The notes under the pieces are model-generated. The model worked only from the letters and a program-made list of their open reading frames with translations, was not told the DNA's origin and searched no databases. A stretch of DNA of 63,187 nucleotides from Welwitschia mirabilis. Taxonomy: Eukaryota > Gnetophyta > Gnetopsida > Welwitschiales. This document shows, piece after piece, positions 58,489 to 63,187 of this stretch. Positions within the stretch are counted from its first letter, which is position 1, and each line of letters opens with the position of its first letter. The stretch is taken from the NCBI GenBank assembly GCA_051453625.1, contig JBOZIK010000001.1, forward strand, positions 50,857,016-50,920,202, given 5' to 3'. A program made the position numbers and the translations under genes.

Positions 58489-59059
58489 TGGTAGTTGTAT
58501 AAGGAATGAGAAAAACTAAAATCTTATTTTAAAATTGCTACTATTTCTTGCTTTAGTCTTTGTTTTATTACTCAAATTATTTTGCAATTGGTCTTAAAAT
58601 ACAAATGATATTTTTAAGTGGTTACCAATGTATTAAGCACTTTTGTACTTCTTGTTGCTTCATGCATGCCATTGTGTGCATTATTTTTTCTTTTGCAGTT
58701 TTTTCTTTTTACTTTCTAAGATTTTTAGAGTTTTCATGCATCATCTATAAATTTTTCTATTTTGTAAGAGTAATAGATTTAATCTTAGCTTTTATTGATT
58801 AAGATACTATAGTTCTTTTTTTCATTTTTGTTGCCTCTTAGGTATGTAGGATTTGTTGTATTTCTTTCTTTTCATATGAATATTAGGATCTATATTTTTT
58901 AAGATCTATATTTAATATTGTGATTTCATGATAAACCCTAGTTGAAAGGGTATCTTCCATTCTAATATTATATTTTAGTTGAATAATTAAATACTAGCAT
59001 TCATCTATAATTTTTAAATGTCACCGAGCTTACTGTAGTTATTGCATAATCTTTTTAGA
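58489..59059. other. DNA between the two gag-linker copies, unassigned
   Basis: AT-rich; the plus-strand open stretch 58,560-58,802 is Phe/Ile/Cys-rich and has no domain. Confidence 0.35.
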
Positions 59060-59795
59060 ACTTTTTTGAATATCATTATAGTTATTCAATTTTTACCAAA
59101 TTGAATATAACTAGGAAAAGGAATAGAATATTATAATTTTATCTTTTAAAATATTTTCCTAGAAATATATTTAATATTTTTAATTTTTATCTGAATTTAC
59201 ATATTCTTTAGCTTTAACACTAGGTTTTGAAATTACTTTTTCTCTTCTTAATCTAATAGCATTTGCATTAGTGCATTCTGCTAGTACATTAGTCAATTTT
59301 GAATTAGAAGTAAATTGAGAAGGTAAACTAAGATGACTCTCACTTTTATTTTGTTATTGAAACATGAAATTATTATTTATTATATTTGACCTCTTTGATT
59401 AATCAACAACTTTATTATTTCTTCTAGTTTATTTTTTATGGAGAAGGAAGAGGTAAAGGTTTAGGTTTTTATTAATATTGACTGTTGTTATAATAATGAA
59501 ATAATCATGATAAAAATTGTTTGGATGAAAATTGGGATACTTATTCGAAAAATGATAGTTTTAATTAAAATCATAAGCTTCAAAATGATGATGATGATGT
59601 AAAGCACTTTAAGCTGTCTTAATATTTTTATAGAATTTAATGGAATAACTCTCTACTTGATACAACTCATAAAAAGATAAACTTAAAAAAGGTTAAGTTA
59701 GAATTTTCTTAAGCTTTTCTTAAAATTTTCAAGTTGATAAGATAGAACTTTCATTTTCTTAGTTAATTCATCATTAGCTTTATCCCTTATGCAAA
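59060..59795 (-). repeat. Gag-linker block of element G, copy 2
   Basis: Second copy, contiguous with the gag core on its right. Its LRSGK-like motif reads LRREK. By eye about 75-80% identical to copy 1, too diverged for two haplotypes of one locus. Confidence 0.75.
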
Positions 59796-60420
59796 AGTTT
59801 ATTCAAGATAGACTTACTTCTAATGTGTTCATTATGAGTATTTTCCCATCTTTGAGTAACTTCTACTAAATCTTCTAATTCTTTCCATGCTTCATTAGGA
59901 GTAGAATATAATAAATTTCTAGTTGTTAATATTTCTACTAATTTTATAGTTTCTTTATTAAGATATTCTAGTAAAAATTAAAATAATCTTCAAACCTCAA
60001 AACAATAATTTGGATTTTTAATAATAAGATCTCCAAAATGCTCAAAAGTTTTAGAAAAAGATTTAGTCAAAGATTGCTTGAAACTACTAATAAGCTTTCT
60101 CATTTAATTAATGTGAGTTGTAGAAAGAAATTTCTTAATAAATCTTATTTAAATTTACCAAGATTTAAAATAATTAATTATGATTAATCAATATAAGCCA
60201 ATTTCTAACTCTATAAAAGAAGAGGAAGAATTGCTATTTAGCATCATCAGAATGAGATTGAGGAGTAATCTTATAAACAAAGTTAAATTCTTAAAGAACC
60301 TCATAAGGATCCTTATGATATAAACCATGAAAATTTTGGAAATCCTTAAAGTTTTTAATGGAAATAGAGTTATCATAGGTAAAAGAAATAGGAAAGTTAT
60401 TTGATGCTCTTTCAACTAAC
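59796..60420 (-). pseudogene. gag (capsid) remnant of element G
   Basis: Minus strand from right: NFQNFHGLYHKDPYEVL, SHSDDAK (about 60,230-60,335), then SSFKQSLTKSFSKTFEHFGD and LLYSTPNEAWKELEDLVEV followed by TQRWENTHNE at about 59,835-60,095. This matches the Retrotrans_gag capsid domain of Athila/Tat-like elements, which builds the particle. Frame changes and stops throughout. Confidence 0.75.
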
Positions 60421-60813
60421 CAACAGTAAGTTAAGATTCAAAAGTTTGAGCATTTTTGTTTTTCACAGCCATTTGAGAAAGAATGTAAAGGTGTCAAATT
60501 CATTTGGATATGAATTTAAAGGTGAAGGTTAATTACAAAGTGAAGAGGGTTTAGAACTATACAAACATTTACTAGTACAAATCCAATTTCTACTTCTTAA
60601 TGCATATCATAAAAAGAAAGGAAAAAATATGCACAGAAAAATACTAAGAGTTAAAACATGTGTACCTACAAGGCTTAATGGAGTAATGTAGTGCTTATAG
60701 ACTTATGAATGCAATTGTAATATTAAAAGCACCTTGAAAAAAACCGACTTCCATTAATTTATGTAAATTCTTAAAAAAAGTTATAAGAATTCACTTAAAA
60801 ATAATGAGTGTTT

Positions 60814-60830
60814 CCCAGTAACGATGCCAA
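60814..60830 (-). other. Primer-binding site of element G
   Basis: Minus strand TTGGCATCGTTACTGGG, 12 bases inside the 5' LTR; resembles the TGGCGCC-type site of Athila/Tat-like elements (a tRNA other than initiator Met) with transition-type changes. Confidence 0.7.
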
Positions 60831-62277
60831 TTTTAAATTTAGTAAAAACTCATTTTTTAAAATGATGAGATTACACTCTAATCTTTCACAAAACTAAATG
60901 CATACTTAGCATAATAATTCAACTTAGGAAAAGAAAATAAAGTATACAAAGTTCAAATTATATCAAAAATAAATCTTCTATGTAAAATTGCATATACAGT
61001 GGAAGTACATGAGTATCAAACCAACGAAACACTTGACATGAATTCTTATAAACATATTAAAATTACATTATTAAACCATAACTTATTATGATAAAATAAC
61101 TATTTCTTTAAGTGACATAGAATTAGTTTAATACATATGATATAAAATAATCATGAAAAATTACATGTATAAAAGCATAATTTCATAAGATGTGAAAGTG
61201 GAAATATAAGAAAATAAGAAGAAGCAATCATTTATAAAAATTCAAAAGATTATAAAAATCATTTATAGTTCACACGAATAAGCAAAGGAGTTTAAACATT
61301 CAAATTTACCTAAGTCATTTTCATATGTAAAAATAATTTTCCTCGAAAGTTGACTTCTTTAGTTCGTATCAACTAGATGTAATTATGTAATTCAAATATT
61401 ATAATAAATTATATGTAAAATATACATCAATTTAAAATAGAAATATAACACTTGTAAATCTAGATTCTTCAAATTATCTAGGCAAATAGTCCAACAAAAA
61501 CAATATTTTCATTAAATTATAACATAATTAAATTGAAATATAACTCTTTATTTAAGCATAAAATGAATTATTAAACCATTAAAACATCAAAATCAAGGTT
61601 TAAATAAATAGAAATGGATAAAAACTAGCATAATAATGTTCATTAAATCAAAATAGCCCTAGGTAATTTTGCATTATTTTAACTGACAAAATAAGAAGAA
61701 ATGAGTAAAAGAGAGATAACAGAGAAAGAAAAGTCAGAGAAGTATACTTAGAAAATTTTAGAACCTTCAAAATAATTAGAATAAAAAAGGTTTCTAAAAC
61801 TAAGTATCCAAGATTAAGTAGAATCGATTGTAACCAATAAAAAATATTTTATTTGAAAAAACTATAAGGAATTATAGTCAACTCTATTTTTGACCGAGAA
61901 TATTAAACAAACTATAAAACTTTAGAAAACTAGATTTCATATTTTGAAAGTATTTAAAAACTACTATAAGATAGAATGTTGAATTTACAAAAGCACATTA
62001 AAAATGACTGATAAAATTACTGTGCAAACTAAGACTAAATGTTATGGCCAAAAATAGATTTTATAGGCCAAATTTGGGTTTTGACTCTTTGACAAAAAAA
62101 ACATTTCTAAATGATGTGAGGAATCTATAGATAAAATTTCAAAATCATAAACTGTTATGACTGAAACAAGCTCTAAAATTGACTATTCTACTTTGATTTT
62201 TAAAAAGAAAAAAGAAGACAAAGGTATTCTAGCAATAAAGAATAAATTTTATTTTAGAAAAGCATAAATAACATAAT

Positions 62278-62377
62278 NNNNNNNNNNNNNNNNNNNNNNN
62301 NNNNNNNNNNNNNNNNNNNNNNNNNNNNNNNNNNNNNNNNNNNNNNNNNNNNNNNNNNNNNNNNNNNNNNNNNNNNN
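62278..62377. other. Assembly gap, 100 N (unknown size)
   Basis: Hides the rest of element K copy 2 within LTR G. Confidence 0.8.
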
Positions 62378-62492
62378 TTTTGTCTTGTGCTCATTGAATG
62401 TCAATAGTCATAGAAACTGAGCATTTATCTGTTAGTTCATTTGCAAAACAACTCAAAATACACTATCAAATACACTTAAGTTGGCGGCGCAA
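62378..62492 (-). repeat. Element K, copy 2 (inverted relative to copy 1)
   Basis: Reverse complement starts TTGCGCCGCCAACTTAAG at 62,492 and continues 18 bases beyond the part seen in copy 1 before the gap. It is an insertion relative to the sister LTR (compare 52,160-52,200), so K is mobile or was moved. Confidence 0.75.
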
Positions 62493-62799
62493 CAATAATG
62501 AAAATTCAAAATTTACTTACTTTAGAAGAAAGATGAAACCACGAGAAATGTACTAGAAAATGAAAAGAATGGAGGAAAGAAGAGAGAAGAGAAACAAAAC
62601 ACATGATTTCTTTTAATAAAACATTACCAAACATGCAAAAAATCATATTGCTATGGAAGGTACAAATTTATTTAGAACATAATTATCACTAATCATTCTA
62701 TAAGCTATAAAAAGTATAATTACATTACAGAAAATCATGATAAAATGCATAAATAAAATAACTCCTTGGCCTGTAATTATATAATAATACATGAAATCA

Positions 62800-62976
62800 T
62801 ATAATACTCTAAATGATGAAATTATTCTCTCAAATGATAATGTTAATGCAAATTATTAGTAAAACTAGATTCCCATGGCCTTAAGCATAATAAATGAATA
62901 AAAGCATTATAACGATCAATAAGCATGCTAACAAGGCCTATTTCTTAATGTAAATGTCAATTTTTGCATGTTATTA
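62800..62976 (-). repeat. 5' LTR of element F, right fragment
   Basis: Matches 33,740-33,920 (ATAATACTCTARATGATG, AAAAGCATTATAA, ATGCTAACAAGGCCTAT) and ends GCATGTTATTA at the same point. Confidence 0.65.
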
Positions 62977-63187
62977 GTAGAAAAATATCATCATCATATG
63001 TTATTCCTTAGAATGTAATGATAGTATAATTATGTAAATCTTTAATTTTCAAAATGAATACCTCACTCACTTTGAACATTTCACTCTACAATATTAGTAA
63101 TATTATATAAACAAACTTTACATCAAGAAATAAAAATATTTACAATACACTAAAACATCAACATAGACTATAGATTTTTTAAATAGA
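62977..63187. other. Right flank of element F, unassigned
   Basis: Begins GTAGA, the second copy of the candidate target duplication (62,977-62,981). The remaining bases are AT-rich without recognisable features. Confidence 0.4.

Larger units (their letters stand above)
50645..62799 (-). mobile_element. Element G: Ty3/gypsy (Athila/Tat-like) on the minus strand
   Basis: LTRs at 50,645-54,072 (3') and 60,843-62,799 (5', truncated), primer-binding site 60,814-60,830, polypurine tract at 54,073, and gag, protease, RT, RNase H and integrase in canonical gypsy order from right to left. Inserted into the 5' LTR of F. All genes carry stops and frameshifts. A gag-linker block is duplicated around a 100-N gap at 58,389. 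Confidence 0.8.
60843..62799 (-). repeat. 5' LTR of element G (right end deleted, K inserted)
   Basis: Homologous to 50,645-53,020. Interrupted at 62,278-62,492 by a 100-N gap plus element K copy 2. The last ~1.05 kb present in the other LTR are missing; at about 62,799 it joins the right part of F's LTR. Confidence 0.7.
32686..62976 (-). mobile_element. Element F: Ty3/gypsy (Athila/Tat-like) on the minus strand, with nested insertions
   Basis: Defined by a 3' LTR (32,686-33,920) with adjoining polypurine tract, gag and protease remnants (about 47,300-49,100), a degraded primer-binding site at 50,381-50,398 and a 5' LTR that starts at 50,409, is broken by element G and ends at 62,976. GTAGA flanks both outer ends. 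Internal DNA is interrupted by copia element H (with D inside). RT, RNase H and integrase of F itself were not found in 44,100-47,300 or 33,930-34,977, so they were deleted or are decayed beyond recognition. Confidence 0.6.

Noticed and set aside
58560-58802. 80-codon Cys/Phe-rich plus-strand frame
   Set aside because: Composition of random T-rich DNA; cysteine spacing fits no known motif.
57630-59795. Haplotype duplication by the assembler
   Set aside because: Copies are too diverged and separated by unique DNA; a true old duplication fits better.
1-63187. Organelle-derived DNA, rRNA genes or viral integrants
   Set aside because: No recognisable plastid or mitochondrial gene, rRNA or caulimovirid motif was seen; coding remnants all fit LINE, copia or gypsy elements.

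Overview
The window looks like an intergenic stretch of a large, very AT-rich seed-plant nuclear genome. The reasons are stacked LTR retrotransposons with plant-type primer-binding sites (initiator-Met-like in two elements, a second tRNA type in two others), a plant L1-type LINE, CpG-poor DNA and only one clear host exon. The species cannot be told from the sequence. Almost every element is heavily decayed by stop codons, frameshifts and what look like C-to-T changes. There are eleven runs of N; four are exactly 100 N, the usual length for a gap of unknown size.

Left part (1-20,600). The 3' end of a PHD-finger gene occupies 1-441. A LINE then runs on the plus strand from about 1,700. Its reverse transcriptase is cut at 4,597 and resumes at 19,438. 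The 14.8-kb block between the two halves is LTR element A, with a direct LTR at 4,598 and another at 16,430, followed back to back by an inverted copy of the same LTR (B), so both outer ends of the block are the same LTR end. Inside A sits a complete non-autonomous element C (8,488-13,084) with matching TGTAATGTTT/AAACATTACA termini and a perfect AATCT target duplication. C carries a gag remnant and a degenerate array of TGATGTCACACTTGAGTGT-like repeats.

Middle (20,600-32,680). This is very AT-rich, unassigned DNA: at best a decayed zinc-knuckle on the minus strand, one LTR-like patch, and a gap flanked by a 14-bp direct repeat.

Right part (32,686-62,976). This appears to be one nest. Element F (minus strand, Ty3/gypsy, Athila/Tat-like gag and protease) has a 3' LTR at 32,686-33,920 and a 5' LTR starting at 50,409 and ending at 62,976, with GTAGA on both outer sides. 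Inside F is Ty1/copia element H (34,978 to about 44,050, plus strand). H is itself interrupted by a small non-autonomous element D (35,292-37,060, minus strand, perfect TCTTT target duplication, best-preserved element here). F's 5' LTR is split by a second Athila/Tat-like element G (50,645 to about 62,799, minus strand) with recognisable gag, protease, RT, RNase H and integrase. A young sequence K (TTGCGCCGCC...) occurs once in F and once inverted in G's LTR at about 96% identity, both times ending at a 100-N gap. Next to the first copy is an open, exon-like segment (44,985-45,199) with a good 3' splice site, possibly a captured host gene fragment.

No rRNA, tRNA gene, CRISPR array or bacterial-type operon was seen. 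Apart from the PHD gene and possibly the exon-like segment, nothing looks like a working gene. The value of the window is its insertion history: LINE, then A, then C on the left; F, then H and G, then D and K on the right.
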